64,000 nucleotides of DNA, from contig CAWDQN010000009.1 of assembly GCA_963804495.1 (NCBI GenBank), positions 62,001 through 126,000 of the forward strand. The letters run 5' to 3'. This DNA comes from Rhodovastum sp963804495 (GTDB taxonomy: Bacteria; Pseudomonadota; Alphaproteobacteria; Acetobacterales; Acetobacteraceae). Below the pieces are notes generated by a model, which did not search any database, was not told the DNA's origin, and saw nothing but the letters and a program-made list of their open reading frames with translations. The position numbers and the translations under genes are program-made. Positions 33,873 to 46,446 of this stretch are shown here, piece by piece. Position 1 is the stretch's first letter. Each line of letters starts with the position of its first letter.

Positions 33873-35170
33873 GCAGCCGAACAACGGAACGGCGGCGCCG
33901 ACCCGCGCCGCCGTCATCCTCCCCTGGGAAAAACCTGCCGCCGGCGCCGATACCTCGCGCGCCGCGGAGGCGCGCCTGGCCGAGGCGGTCGGCCTGGCCG
34001 CCTCGATCGGGCTGGTGGTGGTGCACAGCGCCATCCTGTCCTTGCGCGCCCGCCGCCCGGCGACACTTCTGGGCGAAGGCCAGGCCGCCGCGCAAGGCGA
34101 GGCACTCGCCGCCACCCAGGTCGCGGTGGCCGTCGTCGATGCCCAGTTGTCGCCGGTGCAGCAACGCAACCTGGAGAAGGTGTGGAACTGCAAGGTCATC
34201 GACCGCACCGGCCTGATCCTCGATATCTTCGGCGAGCGCGCCGCCACCAAGGAAGGCGCGCTGCAGGTCGAACTGGCGCATCTGGAATACCAGCGCTCCC
34301 GTCTTGTCCGCTCCTGGACCCACCTTGAACGCCAGCGCGGCGGCTTCGGCTTCCTCGGCGGCCCCGGCGAGACCCAGATCGAGGCCGACCGCCGCCTGAT
34401 CGGCGACCGCATCGTGCGGCTCAAGCGCGAGTTGGAGCAGGTGCGCCGTACCCGTGGACTGCACCGCAGCGCCCGCCGCCGCGTGCCGTTCCCGGTGGTG
34501 GCGCTGGTGGGCTACACCAACGCCGGCAAGTCCACCCTGTTCAACGCTATGACCGGCGCCGAGGTGACCGCGCGGGACCAGTTGTTCGCCACCCTCGATC
34601 CCACCATGCGCGGCCTGCGCCTGCCCTCCGGCCGCCGCGCCATCCTGTCGGATACGGTCGGCTTCATCAGCGAACTGCCCACCGAACTGGTCGCCGCCTT
34701 CCGCGCCACGCTGGAGGAAGTCTCCGAGGCCAACGTCATCTTGCACATCCGCGACGCCGCTCATCCCGAACTCGGCCTCTCAGCGCGCCGACGTGGTGTC
34801 GGTGCTCGATGGCATGGTGGCCGACGGCACGCTGGATGAAGCCTGGCCCGACCGCACGCTGGAGGTGCTGAACAAGGCCGACCTGCTCGGCGGCGTCGCT
34901 CAGGTGCCGCTGCGCCCTGGCATCGTGGCCGTATCCGCCATCACCGGCGAGGGCCTGCCGGCGCTGTGTGAGGCGATTGATGCCCGCATCGCCGCCGGCA
35001 TGCAGGTGGCCGATTATGCCATTGCGCCCGCCGATGGCGCGCGCCTCGCCTGGCTGTATGAGCATGGCGAGGTGATCGACCGCGCCGACGATGAGAAAGC
35101 GATCCACGTCAAGGTGCGCCTGCTGCCGGCCGATCGCGCCCGTTTCGAGCGTCCCGGCCCGCCACGGTGA
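33856..35170 (+). pseudogene. hflX: GTPase HflX, apparently frameshifted
   Basis: HflX is a ribosome-binding GTPase that splits stalled ribosomes. Family sequence runs from AAVILPWEK through LLGEGQ, the QLSPVQQRNLEKVW segment, LERQRGGFGFLGGPGETQIE, the P-loop GYTNAGKSTLF and DTVGFISELP. It then breaks at about 34774: the reading shifts by one base, and the second part (QRADVVSVLDGM, LNKADLL = G4) continues to 35170. Deleting one G at 34774-34775 restores a 437-aa protein, the normal length. No ATG, GTG or TTG exists before 34015, so the start may be CTG 33856, with GGGAG 8 bases upstream. Sequencing error or true pseudogene cannot be told apart here. Confidence 0.85.
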
Positions 35171-35997
35171 CGCCGTTCCGCCTCCGCGACCTCGCCGTCG
35201 TCGAATCGGCGCTGCGCGACGCGGCCCGGACCGAGATCATGCCGCGTTTCCGTTGCCTGGCCGTCACCGATGTGCGCGCCAAGACCGGCCCGCACGACCT
35301 GGTCACGCAAGCGGACGAGGCCGCCGAGCGCGCCATCGCCACCATCCTCCGCCGCGAATTCCCGGGCTGCCTGGTGGTCGGCGAGGAGGAAACCGCCGCC
35401 AATCCCGCCCTGCTGGATGGCCTGGCCGGCGCCGATCTGGCCTTCGTGGTCGATCCGGTCGACGGCACCTCGAATTTTGTCGCCGGGCTGCCGTTGTTCG
35501 CCTGCATGGCGGCGGCGATCATGCGCGGCGAGGTGGTGGGCGCGGTCATTCATGACCCGGTGGGCGACGACAGCGCCCTGGCCCTGCGCGGCGAGGGCGC
35601 CTGGACCGAAACGCCGGATGGGCGCCGCCACGATCTGCGCGTGTCCGCGCCGGTGCCGGTGGCGCAGATGGTGGGCACCGCCTCGTGGCGCTATCTGCCC
35701 GAACCGTTGCGCGCACGGGTCTGCGCCAACCTGCCCCTGCTGGGGGCCAGTTGGGATTATCGCTGCGCCGGCCACGAATACCGGCTGCTGGCTTGCGGGC
35801 ATTGTCATTTCCTGCTGTTCCACAAGCTGATGCCCTGGGACCATGCCCCGGGCTGGCTGCTGCACCGCGAGGCCGGCGGGTTTTCCGCCCGCTTCGATGG
35901 CAGTCCCTATGCGCCCGCCGTCACCGCGGGCGGGCTGATCTGCACGCCGGATGAGGCCAGCTGGCTCGCGCTGCGGGGGGCGTTGCTGGGCGACTGA
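35167..35997 (+). CDS. Inositol monophosphatase family protein
   Basis: 276 aa from GTG 35167, overlapping the hflX stop as GTGA. The Mg2+-dependent phosphatase motifs are LVVGEEET (metal Glu), FVVDPVDGTSNFVAG (DPxDGT) and MPWDHAPGWLLHREAGG (WDxAxG). Substrates in this family include inositol phosphates, histidinol phosphate and PAP; nothing here decides which. Coupling to hflX suggests one operon hfq-hflX-this gene. It ends just before a repeat. Confidence 0.92.
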   Translation: MTPFRLRDLAVVESALRDAARTEIMPRFRCLAVTDVRAKTGPHDLVTQADEAAERAIATILRREFPGCLVVGEEETAANPALLDGLAGADLAFVVDPVDGTSNFVAGLPLFACMAAAIMRGEVVGAVIHDPVGDDSALALRGEGAWTETPDGRRHDLRVSAPVPVAQMVGTASWRYLPEPLRARVCANLPLLGASWDYRCAGHEYRLLACGHCHFLLFHKLMPWDHAPGWLLHREAGGFSARFDGSPYAPAVTAGGLICTPDEASWLALRGALLGD

Positions 35998-35999
35998 AA

Positions 36000-36060
36000 G
36001 CAAGGCCAGGGCTGTGCCCCGGACCCGCAAGGGGGCGGTGGCCTCCTTGACCCCATTCCT
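36000..36060. repeat. Dispersed GC palindromic element
   Basis: GCAAGGCCAGGGC-TGT-GCCCCGG, ACCCGC, AAGGGGGC-GGTG-GCCTCCTT, GACCCCATTCC: one full copy of the family with some decay in the second stem. It fills the gap between convergent genes. Confidence 0.75.
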
Positions 36061-36462
36061 TCAGGGGTCCGATGACGCGGGGAAGCCGATCCGCACGGCC
36101 AGCAAATGACCGGCGGCGACGGCCGCGAGGCACAACACCAGGGACAGCACGATGTTGGCGAAGGCGGCCGCCCAGGCATCCTCGCGCGCCAGTTCCAGCG
36201 TTTGCAGGCTGAACGACGAGAACGTGGTGAACCCGCCGCAAATGCCCACCATGACAAAAAGCCGCAGCCCCATTGCGGCCGGAAACGGGCCACCGGGCAG
36301 GGTGAGGGTGCCAAAGAACGAGATGATGAAACTGCCCACCACGTTGATCAGAATGGTGCCCCAGGGAAACCCGCTGCCCAGCAGGCGGGCCACCAGCAGT
36401 CCCACGCCGTAGCGGGCCATGCCACCGAGCGCGCTGCCGAGCGCCACGTACACATACGCCAT
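36061..36462 (-). CDS. crcB: Fluoride efflux channel CrcB (Fluc)
   Basis: 133 aa with four membrane helices. Motifs are ALGGMARYGVGLL in helix 1, GTILINVVGSFIISFF (with the N of the pore), GICGGFTTFSSFSLQTLEL with the Phe box, and the last helix. Fluc channels act as double-barrelled dimers exporting F-. The ATG overlaps the stop of the antiporter gene by one base, so both are cotranscribed. I see no fluoride riboswitch in the leader. Confidence 0.95.
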   Translation of the reverse strand: MAYVYVALGSALGGMARYGVGLLVARLLGSGFPWGTILINVVGSFIISFFGTLTLPGGPFPAAMGLRLFVMVGICGGFTTFSSFSLQTLELAREDAWAAAFANIVLSLVLCLAAVAAGHLLAVRIGFPASSDP

Positions 36463-38930
36463 TATGCGACGCTCCGATCCACCTTATCCCCACCGATCCC
36501 ATCGGCCAGCTCCGGCCGCCGCGCCAACAGCCTGCGGAAAAACCCCGTTGGCAACAGCAGCAGATGGCAGAACCGCACCGCCGCCACCGTTCCCTGGGTG
36601 CGCGCCTCGCCCAGCAAACCGTCGCCGCCGAACAACGCGCCGCGACCAAGCCGCAGCCTGCGTCCCTCGAAAAAAACATCCACTTCGCCCGAGCTGATCA
36701 GATACACCGAGCCCGCACGCCGCCGCCGCCGCAGGATGCGCTCGCCGGGCATGGCGAGCACGATGGTCAGTCGCCGCGCGATCTCGTGCCGCAGTTCTTC
36801 CGGCAGCGCGGCGAACGGCGGCAACTCCGACAGGCGCCGGCGTAGCCCGGTCTGCAGGTCCATCGTGATCGGTTGCGGGATGGCGTTGCGCCGCGTTTCG
36901 ATGTCGCGGCGGATCGACTTGAACAACTCCTTGCTGAGCAGGCCCTCGTTGCGCAGCTCGGCGTAGGTGTCCATTTCGAACCGCAGCCCGATCCCCTGTA
37001 GCATGCGGGATTGTAGCGCCTGCGCGTGGTCGGGATAGTGCAGCCCCAGCGCCTCCATCGCGTCATCGAGCAGCACCCGCCGCCGCTCCACGATCTCGCC
37101 CAGCACCCCGGTCACACGTGCCCCCAGCACCGGCGTCATCCGGTCGCGCATGAACCGCATCTGCGCCAGAAACACCAGTTGCATCAGCAGCAGCATTTCG
37201 TAGCGTTGCGCCATGACGCCGGCCAGCGGCCAGCCGATGCCGAATCGCCGGTGCACCCACCGCGCAAGCAGCAGCTTCATGCTCGGGCGCAGCCTCTGCC
37301 GGACCGCGCGCAGATAGCCGAGCCGGCCGTCCGCGCGTGTCGCGTCGATGATGGCGTCGGCGGCGCGCAGCAGCTTCGCCATGATCCGGCGCGGCGCGCC
37401 GCGTTCGCGGAAGATCTCCAGCAGGATGGCGCGCTCCTGCGTGGCAAAGGTCAGCAGCCCGAGCTTGACCCGGTCGCGGTCGGTGAGGCTCGCGTCGAAC
37501 GTGTTGGCGGCGGCCTCGGCGGCGGCGCGGCGGTCATACAATTCCACCGCCCGCTGGGTGGCCTCCGGCCGGAAGCCGAATTCCTCGGCGGTCTGACGCA
37601 GCCGGTCACGCACCTGACCGAGCCCGAGCGCCAGCACCTGGTGGCGCAGCGCCTGGTCGATCGGTGACAGCCGGTCGAGCTTCAGCCAGCGCACCAGAAA
37701 GCGCAGCGTGGTGCCATTGACCAGCAGCGTGAACAGCACGAAGCCGGTTGCGAGAATGGCGATGAACTGCTGCACCTCGGCGGGCACGCGCCGGTTCTCG
37801 GTCACCGCCAGCGCCATCGCCAGCGTGATCGAGCCGCGCAGCCCGCCCCAGAGCATGGTCAGCTTGAACTTCCCCGGCACGCGCTGCGCCAGCCGGGTCA
37901 GGCGCAACAGCGGCATCACCAGGAACAGCACCGCCGCGCGCGCCGCCAGCGCGGCCAGCACCGCCACCCCCACCAGCAGCAGATCCCAGGCGTTCAGCCC
38001 GAGCATCAGCCGCGGCACCAGCATCGAGGCGAGCACGAACACCAGCGAGGTGGCGAGGAAGGCGGTCTGCGCCCAGACATCGACCAGGTAGGACCAGCTC
38101 GGCGGGCGCAGCACCGAGGGACCGATCGCGCTCACCGTCAATCCGGCCGCCGCGGCGGCGACCACGCCGGAGACACCGAGGTACTCATCACAGACGATAT
38201 AGCAGACATACGGTAGAGCGAGCGTCAGCGTCACCTCGGCCGAGCGGCTGCCGGCCAGCAGCGGCATAGCCGCCAGCGCCAGCTGCGCCAGCGCATATCC
38301 CACTGCCGCGCCCCCCAGCAGCGAGCCGGCCAGCATCAGGCCGGCGGTGCCGAGGTCCGGCACGCTGCGATGGGTCACCGCGGCCAGCAGCAGCGTGAAC
38401 AGCGCGATCGCCGCGGCGTCGTTCAGCAGGCTCTCGCCTTCGACCAGCCTGGTCAGCCGCGCGTCGGCGCCGATATCACGGAACACGCCGATCACCGCGC
38501 TGGGATCGGTGGTGGCGACGATGGCGCCAAGCAGCAGGCAGACCATGAGGCTCTGCCCGGCGATCGGCTGCAAGGCGAAGCCGACGGCCGCCGTGGTTGC
38601 CACCACCGCCACCACCGCCAGCAGCAGCACCGGCGCGATGTCGCGCGCCAGCCGGCGCACGTCGATCGACAGCGCGCCATGGAACACCAGCGCCGGCAGG
38701 AACACGAACAGGAACACCTGCGAGTTCACCGGGAAATGCGCAAAGGTCGCCGCAAATTCATGGGAGTTGCCGCCCAGGCCGCTGCCGAGCACGAAGGCGG
38801 CGCCGGCGCCAATCAGGATGCCGACGAGCGCCAGCAGCACGGCATCGGACACCAGCAACTGCCGGGCCAGTGGCTGGACCGCGCTGACGACAACGAGCAT
38901 CGCCGCCATCGCAAGCAGGATGTCGGGCAA
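36462..38930 (-). CDS. Cation:proton antiporter with cyclic-nucleotide-binding-like domain
   Basis: 822 aa. Residues 1-400 are an NhaP/CPA1 antiporter: about 12 helices with IVATTDPSAVIGVFRDIG, the catalytic block VEGESLLNDAAAIALFTLLL, and GGLRGSITLAMALAV. Residues 420-690 form a long, charged, helical cytoplasmic region. The last 110 residues look like a cNMP-binding fold (LSELPPFAALPEELRHEIAR, GERILRRRRRAGSVYLISSG, GEVDVFFEGRRLRLGRGALF). The plan is that of SOS1-like bacterial antiporters, which use Na+ or K+ against H+. Cotranscribed with crcB. Confidence 0.93.
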   Translation of the reverse strand: MPDILLAMAAMLVVVSAVQPLARQLLVSDAVLLALVGILIGAGAAFVLGSGLGGNSHEFAATFAHFPVNSQVFLFVFLPALVFHGALSIDVRRLARDIAPVLLLAVVAVVATTAAVGFALQPIAGQSLMVCLLLGAIVATTDPSAVIGVFRDIGADARLTRLVEGESLLNDAAAIALFTLLLAAVTHRSVPDLGTAGLMLAGSLLGGAAVGYALAQLALAAMPLLAGSRSAEVTLTLALPYVCYIVCDEYLGVSGVVAAAAAGLTVSAIGPSVLRPPSWSYLVDVWAQTAFLATSLVFVLASMLVPRLMLGLNAWDLLLVGVAVLAALAARAAVLFLVMPLLRLTRLAQRVPGKFKLTMLWGGLRGSITLAMALAVTENRRVPAEVQQFIAILATGFVLFTLLVNGTTLRFLVRWLKLDRLSPIDQALRHQVLALGLGQVRDRLRQTAEEFGFRPEATQRAVELYDRRAAAEAAANTFDASLTDRDRVKLGLLTFATQERAILLEIFRERGAPRRIMAKLLRAADAIIDATRADGRLGYLRAVRQRLRPSMKLLLARWVHRRFGIGWPLAGVMAQRYEMLLLMQLVFLAQMRFMRDRMTPVLGARVTGVLGEIVERRRVLLDDAMEALGLHYPDHAQALQSRMLQGIGLRFEMDTYAELRNEGLLSKELFKSIRRDIETRRNAIPQPITMDLQTGLRRRLSELPPFAALPEELRHEIARRLTIVLAMPGERILRRRRRAGSVYLISSGEVDVFFEGRRLRLGRGALFGGDGLLGEARTQGTVAAVRFCHLLLLPTGFFRRLLARRPELADGIGGDKVDRSVA

Positions 38931-39059
38931 AACGTCACCTCTCCGGAATTGCAGGGCCGGGCCGGCCGGACGCGGCGAGCGGGTTTTCGCCGACCTGCCG
39001 CGGACTGTCCAGGCTGCGCCCCGTCCACTCGGGGCGATCGCGGCCCGAGAAGCAAGCCC

Positions 39060-39115
39060 AGGACATTGACCTGGACCCGCCAGGGGGCCTCAGCCAAACA
39101 AAGGAAAACCAGGGC
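39060..39115. repeat. Dispersed GC palindromic element, decayed copy
   Basis: CCAGGAC-ATTGA-CCTGG, ACCCGC, CCAGGGGGCC... then breaks off in CTCAGCC. Part of it encodes the end of the ABM-like frame on the minus strand. Confidence 0.6.
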
Positions 39116-39656
39116 GCACGCCATTTTTCCCCGCCGGCCAGGCGCCGTGGCAACGCGACGGAGGCGCCATGCGTCCCCCCACGTCCCGCCGCAGTCGCTC
39201 GTTCTGGCAAGCCAGGTCAGGCGGGAACAGCCAGTCGCGGAACGTCCGGCTGATCATCGGCATGACGCCGTACCCCGCGAGCACCACGGCGATGCCGGTT
39301 CGCAATGCCACCGGCGTCACCGGCTCCCAGCCGGCCGTGACCGGCATGAGCGCCCACCGCATCACGACGTAAACCGGATACAGGGCCACGTAGTTCAACG
39401 CGATCGTCTTGTACTTCGGGGGTGAGCGATAGTCCGGATCTTCCGGCGCCGTCAGCCAGACTTCCATGCCGGAACGGGCCTGAAACCGCGGCGGTTCGTC
39501 GCTCAAGGGCGCCGAACGGGCCAGCCACTCCTGCCGCATCGGCAACTCCAGCCCCTCCCGGTCGTCGCTGACGCGGTCGAACCTGATGATGGTGGTGGTG
39601 GCATGGCTGTTGGAGTCGGGCGGACGGAGGAAATCGGCGGTCGGGTTGCCGGGAAT
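39090..39656 (-). pseudogene. ABM-type (antibiotic biosynthesis monooxygenase-like) membrane protein, 5'-truncated
   Basis: The frame from 39656 encodes 188 codons after an in-frame TAG but has no ATG until 39539 (TTG 39545). Residues such as TTTIIRFDRVSD, then WLARSAPLSDEPPRFQARSG and MEVWLTAPE match the second half of an ABM domain. Two membrane helices follow (IALNYVALYPVYVVMRWALM and ALRTGIAVVLAGYGVMPMIS) with FRDWLFP, as in two-domain ABM membrane proteins. The first 40-50 residues of the family are missing. In the same frame, just before the TAG, lies the gene at 39657. The C-terminus runs into a repeat. Function is therefore doubtful. Confidence 0.55.
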
Positions 39657-39947
39657 CTAGCGTCGGTCGCCCCCGCCGTCCGAGGCACGGCGCAACGCGT
39701 GCGACACTCCCGCCCACAGCACCGCAGCCGGCAGCAGCGCCGGCTTCCTCAGGATCGTCACCGTCATTTCCGCTCGCCGGTCGTCGTGCTCGAAGCGCAC
39801 AATAACCTCGCCGAGCGGGGTTGGCTTGTGGACGATGCCGCCCACGCGCCCGGGATCGACCGCCAGGGCGTACTCCCCGCCGTCGTCCTCGCGCATGCGG
39901 CTGAGCAGCGCGAAGGTGACACCCGGAAACACGCGCGTCTTGGACAT
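39657..39947 (-). CDS. Small protein of unknown function before the ABM remnant
   Basis: 96 aa from ATG 39947 with a good AAGGAGA. It is mostly hydrophilic (LSRMREDDGGEYALAVDPGR, GEVIVRFEHDDRRAEMTVTI), with one modest hydrophobic stretch (ALLPAAVLWAGVSHAL) near the end. I do not recognise a family. Its TAG is in frame with the ABM-like sequence that follows, so the two could once have been one frame, but the domains do not fit a single known protein. An 8-bp tandem repeat lies directly before its ribosome site. Confidence 0.6.
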   Translation of the reverse strand: MSKTRVFPGVTFALLSRMREDDGGEYALAVDPGRVGGIVHKPTPLGEVIVRFEHDDRRAEMTVTILRKPALLPAAVLWAGVSHALRRASDGGGDRR

Positions 39948-39960
39948 TGTCTCCTTTCGG

Positions 39961-39992
39961 CTGTTCGGCTGTTCGGCTGTTCCGCTGTTCGG
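39961..39992. repeat. 8-bp tandem repeat upstream of the 96-aa gene
   Basis: Four units of CTGTTCGG (third unit CTGTTCCG), with partial units on both sides (39958-40000). On the coding strand it reads AACAGCCG repeats ending 9 bases before AAGGAGA. Confidence 0.85.
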
Positions 39993-40323
39993 CTGCGCGG
40001 GTGCCGGACATGCGCCGCAGCGGGCATCCGGCGAGCGGTTACCATACATTCACCACCGTGTGGAACCTTGCCAGGCGCGCGGCCCTGGTGGCGAGGGGGC
40101 GTCGTCTCCCGTCAGGATGGCGTGCCGATGATGGTGCTTCCTGCCCGGGGCGTCGCCGTCGCGGCGGCGGCCGAAACCGGTCCGAGGATCCGCCTGCCAT
40201 GCTGCCTGCACGCGTGTCTGCCTTTGCGCGCCATGCAACGCCAAACCTCCCGCGACGGGCGGCGGCCGAGCGCCGTTCGTGGTGGCGCGTTCGGCGGGCC
40301 GGACCCGCGCGGGCGGTGCCGGC

Positions 40324-43556
<3,233 letters not shown>

Positions 43557-43560
<4 letters not shown>

Positions 43561-44555
43561 GCCAAGGCCCGATTCTGTGCGTGGATGACGGTCCCGCCAA
43601 CCTGGGCATCCTGCGGCAGATCCTGAAAAACGATCACGCGCTGGTGTTTGCGCGCAACGGCGCCGAGGCGCTGATCGCTGCGGCCAAGCACCGCCCGGCG
43701 TTGATTTTATTGGACGTGGAAATGCCGGACATGGACGGCTACGACGTGTGCCGCCGGCTCAAGCGCGACAGTCTGACCGCACCCATTCCGGTGATTTTTG
43801 TCACCGGCCGAGCGAATGGGCAGGACGAGGCGGCCGGTTTCGATGCCGGTGGGGTGGACTACATCACCAAGCCGGTGTCCGCGCCCGTCGTGCGGGCGCG
43901 GGTGCGCACCCATCTTTCCCTCGTCCATGCCGACACGCTGCAGAGAAGTTACCATGCGGCCATCTACATGCTCGGCGAGGCGGCCCATTTCAAAGACACC
44001 GACACCGGCCTGCATATCTGGCGTATGGCCGCCTACAGCCGCGCCCTGGCCGAGGCATTGGGCTGGGACGCGGAGCGCTGCGGGCTGATCGAACCGGCCG
44101 CCGCCATGCACGACACCGGCAAGATCGGCATCCCCGATGCCATCTTGACAAAGCCAGGCAAGCTGAACACCGAGGAGTGGGAGATTATGAAAACCCACTC
44201 CCGCATTGGACATGACATTCTCGCCAAGAGCGATGCCCCGGTGTTCCGGCTGGCGGCTGAGATCGCTCTGTCACACCATGAATGGTGGGACGGGAGCGGC
44301 TACCCGATGCGGCTGGCCGGCGAAGCCATTCCCGAATCGGCGCGCATCGTCGCAATAGCCAACGTCTTCGACGCGCTCGCCACGAAGCGCCCTTACAAAG
44401 ATATCTTGCCGATGGACCGGGTGCTGGAAATCATCGCGGCGAGCGCCGGCAGTCAGTTGGACCCCTGCATGGTGGGCCGCTTCCTCGATATTCATCCGCG
44501 TATTCTTGCCATCAAGGCGAACTGGGAGACACGTGAACGCGGGGACGTTGTATGA
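43557..44555 (+). CDS. Response regulator with HD-GYP phosphodiesterase domain
   Basis: 332 aa. The receiver domain (ILCVDDGPANLGIL, phospho-acceptor Asp in ALILLDVEMPDMDGYD, Lys in YITKPVS) is followed by HD-GYP: HIWRMAAYSRALAEALGW, the HD metal pair in AAMHDTGKIGIPD, the second H in THSRIGHDIL, HHEWWDGSGYP carrying the GYP motif, and DVFDALATKRPYK-like NVFDALATKRPYK. Such proteins cut cyclic di-GMP when phosphorylated. Overlap with the kinase gene makes a two-gene signalling unit. Its stop lies in a palindromic element. Confidence 0.95.
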
Positions 44556-44641
44556 AGGAAGGCCAGGGCTCTGGCCTGGACCCGCCAGGGGGCGGTGGCC
44601 CCCTGGACCCCGCTACTTTGTCCAGGGGGTTTCCTTCCTTC
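44554..44641. repeat. GC palindromic element with locus-specific inverted ends
   Basis: The two core stems (CCAGGGC-N-GGCCTGG and CCAGGGGGC-GGTG-GCCCCCTGG) and ACCCCGCTACTTTG are flanked by GAAGGAAGG (44554-44562) and CCTTCCTTC (44633-44641), which are exact complements. The left end includes the HD-GYP stop codon. Confidence 0.75.
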
Positions 44642-44821
44642 AGTTGCCTTGCCGGCAATGACAACACCGTCAAATTGGTGGACGGCGGGCGTGCGTCACA
44701 CGCCGCCAGTTGGCGTGCGGTGCGAACGTCCCGCGGCGTTAAGCAGCGCAACGGAAGAATGTGCAACCAGGCAGCAGACCGCGCCGGAGCAGCCGGCACG
44801 GGCAGTGGAAAAGGTCTGACG

Positions 44822-45310
44822 ATGTGGTACTCGGTTCTTCGCGGCGTGGTGTTTGCGGCACTCTGCCTTTTCGTTGTTGGGACGAGTTGGGCGCAGCAGC
44901 CAAGCTCGGCGCAGCAGAACGCCATCCGCCAGAACTGCCGGTCGGATTATCAATCCTTATGTTCCTCCGTGCCGACCGGAGGCCAGGCCTCGCTGCAATG
45001 CCTGCAGCAGCACGCCGCCGAGCTCTCACCCGCCTGCGGCCAAGCCGTCGGCGCGATCGGCGGAGCATCGCCATCGCCGGGAACCCCGGCCCCCGCGCCG
45101 CCGCAGGCCGCCCGCCCGCAAGCCGCGCCGCCGGCGAACCCGCGCGCGGAAATGGCACTGATGCGCAACGAGTGTGGCCTGGACTACCGGAGATTCTGCC
45201 GCGGCGTGCGGCTCGGCGGCGGGCGGGCGGTCGCCTGTCTGGCAGACCACCAGGAATCGCTGTCGGACGGATGCCGAAACGCGCTGATGTCGATGCGGGC
45301 GGGACAATAG
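44822..45310 (+). CDS. Secreted cysteine-rich repeat protein
   Basis: 162 aa from ATG 44822. A clear signal peptide (YSVLRGVVFAALCLFVVGTS-WAQ). Two Cys-rich units follow: QNCRSDYQSLCSSVPTGGQ with LQCLQQHAAELSPACGQAV, and NECGLDYRRFCRGVRLGGGR with ACLADHQESLSDGCRNAL. They are joined by a 45-residue Pro/Ala linker. The C-x3-Y-x3-C...CL-x6-L-x3-C pattern is the GLG1-type Cys-rich repeat (PF00839-like). Periplasmic; function unknown. The longer open frame upstream is not coding. Confidence 0.85.
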   Translation: MWYSVLRGVVFAALCLFVVGTSWAQQPSSAQQNAIRQNCRSDYQSLCSSVPTGGQASLQCLQQHAAELSPACGQAVGAIGGASPSPGTPAPAPPQAARPQAAPPANPRAEMALMRNECGLDYRRFCRGVRLGGGRAVACLADHQESLSDGCRNALMSMRAGQ

Positions 45311-45322
45311 GCCACAAGCTGT

Positions 45323-45338
45323 CTGCCCCGCGGGGCAG
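45323..45338. terminator. Palindrome between convergent genes, possible terminator
   Basis: CTGCCCCG-CGGGGCAG is a perfect 16-bp palindrome in the 41-bp gap between two converging genes. No T-run is present, so the terminator role is uncertain. Confidence 0.4.
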
Positions 45339-45351
45339 TGCCGTTTCCGGA

Positions 45352-46446
45352 TCACATGCCTGTCGGCCGGGGTGAAGGGGCGGCCGGCGTCGGTGTGCCG
45401 CTGGCGGCGGCTTCGGCGAACAACGGGCGGAGCCGGATGCCCAGCCAGCATCCGGGCAGGGCAGCGAAGAACCACAGAAACCCGTGCAGGCTGCCCGACG
45501 AAATACCGCCCACCATGGCCCCGATGTTGCAGCCGAACGCAAGCCGCGCGCCGAGTCCCATCAGCGCTCCCCCGGCGGCCGCGGCAACCAGGCCGCGCAG
45601 CGATGGCCATGCCTGTCCGCGGAACCGGCCACGCCACCCAGCGGCGATTGTCGCGCCCAGAATAAATCCGATATCCATCAGTGACGAATCCTGGGCGAGC
45701 AGCGATCCCGCCAGGTCCTGCCGCGGCCCCTCCCACGTCCAGTACGTGCTCCACGTGACATCGAGGCCGAGTGCCGCCGCGGCCTTCGCCCCCCAGAGCG
45801 TCAGCCCCGAGGTGATACCCCAGGGCTGGCCGGAGAGCAGGAACGCCAGCGCTGCCAACCCGCCGATCGCGCCTGCTGCGCGCAGCTGCGCGCGGCCCGG
45901 CCAAGGTCCACGGCGCAGCAGCATGGCCGCCAGCGCGCCGGCCAGCGCCAGCGTCGCCGCCAACCCGCCCCACGGCCCCAGCACGTCGCCGAGCCCGACC
46001 GCCGGCAGCGCCGGCAGCGCCAGCGCTGCCGGCAGCAACAGGCTGCCGAGCACGCCGCCGGCGCAGAAGAACGGCAGCACCACCCACATCCGCCGCGACC
46101 CGCCGCCCGCCGCATACAGCGTGCCGGAGGCACAGCCGTTGGCCAGTTGCATGCCGAGCCCGAACACTGCCGCCCCGACCGCAACCGGCAGCCCGAGCGG
46201 CTGCACATAGCCGCCATAGCCCGCGCCAAGCGCCGCCACCGGCACGATCACCACCGCCGCCACCGCCGCCACCAGCACCCCCGCCGCCAGCCCGGACCCG
46301 TCGCCGCCTGTCATCCAGGCCCGGAAGGCGGCCGCATATCCGAACGAGCTCGCCTGGAAAATCGCGCCCAGCGCCGCCGCCACGCCCAGCAGCGCCAGCC
46401 GCGGCAGCACCGCCAGCGACCATGCGTCGTCCTGGCCCAGCCGCAT
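45352..46446 (-). CDS. YeeE/YedE-type sulphur transport membrane protein (5' frameshift likely)
   Basis: At least 364 aa from ATG 46446, with about nine membrane helices. The paired motifs MQLANGCASGTLYAAGGG and RLAFGCNIGAMVGGISSGS, each with a conserved Cys, are those of the YeeE thiosulphate transporter family. In-frame sequence before the ATG continues as a hydrophobic helix (DTSVLVVAACLLLAV) but has no start. A GTG at 46529 (MNEPGRPPGG) becomes continuous with it if the C-run at 46500-46506 has 8 rather than 7 bases, giving about 392 aa. It follows a periplasmic rhodanese gene by 9 bases (from 46529). Joint handling of thiosulphate is likely. Confidence 0.85.
   Translation of the reverse strand: MRLGQDDAWSLAVLPRLALLGVAAALGAIFQASSFGYAAAFRAWMTGGDGSGLAAGVLVAAVAAVVIVPVAALGAGYGGYVQPLGLPVAVGAAVFGLGMQLANGCASGTLYAAGGGSRRMWVVLPFFCAGGVLGSLLLPAALALPALPAVGLGDVLGPWGGLAATLALAGALAAMLLRRGPWPGRAQLRAAGAIGGLAALAFLLSGQPWGITSGLTLWGAKAAAALGLDVTWSTYWTWEGPRQDLAGSLLAQDSSLMDIGFILGATIAAGWRGRFRGQAWPSLRGLVAAAAGGALMGLGARLAFGCNIGAMVGGISSGSLHGFLWFFAALPGCWLGIRLRPLFAEAAASGTPTPAAPSPRPTGM

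Noticed and set aside
44552..44821. 90-codon extension of the Cys-rich protein
   Set aside because: It translates a palindromic element; a clear signal peptide begins at 44822.
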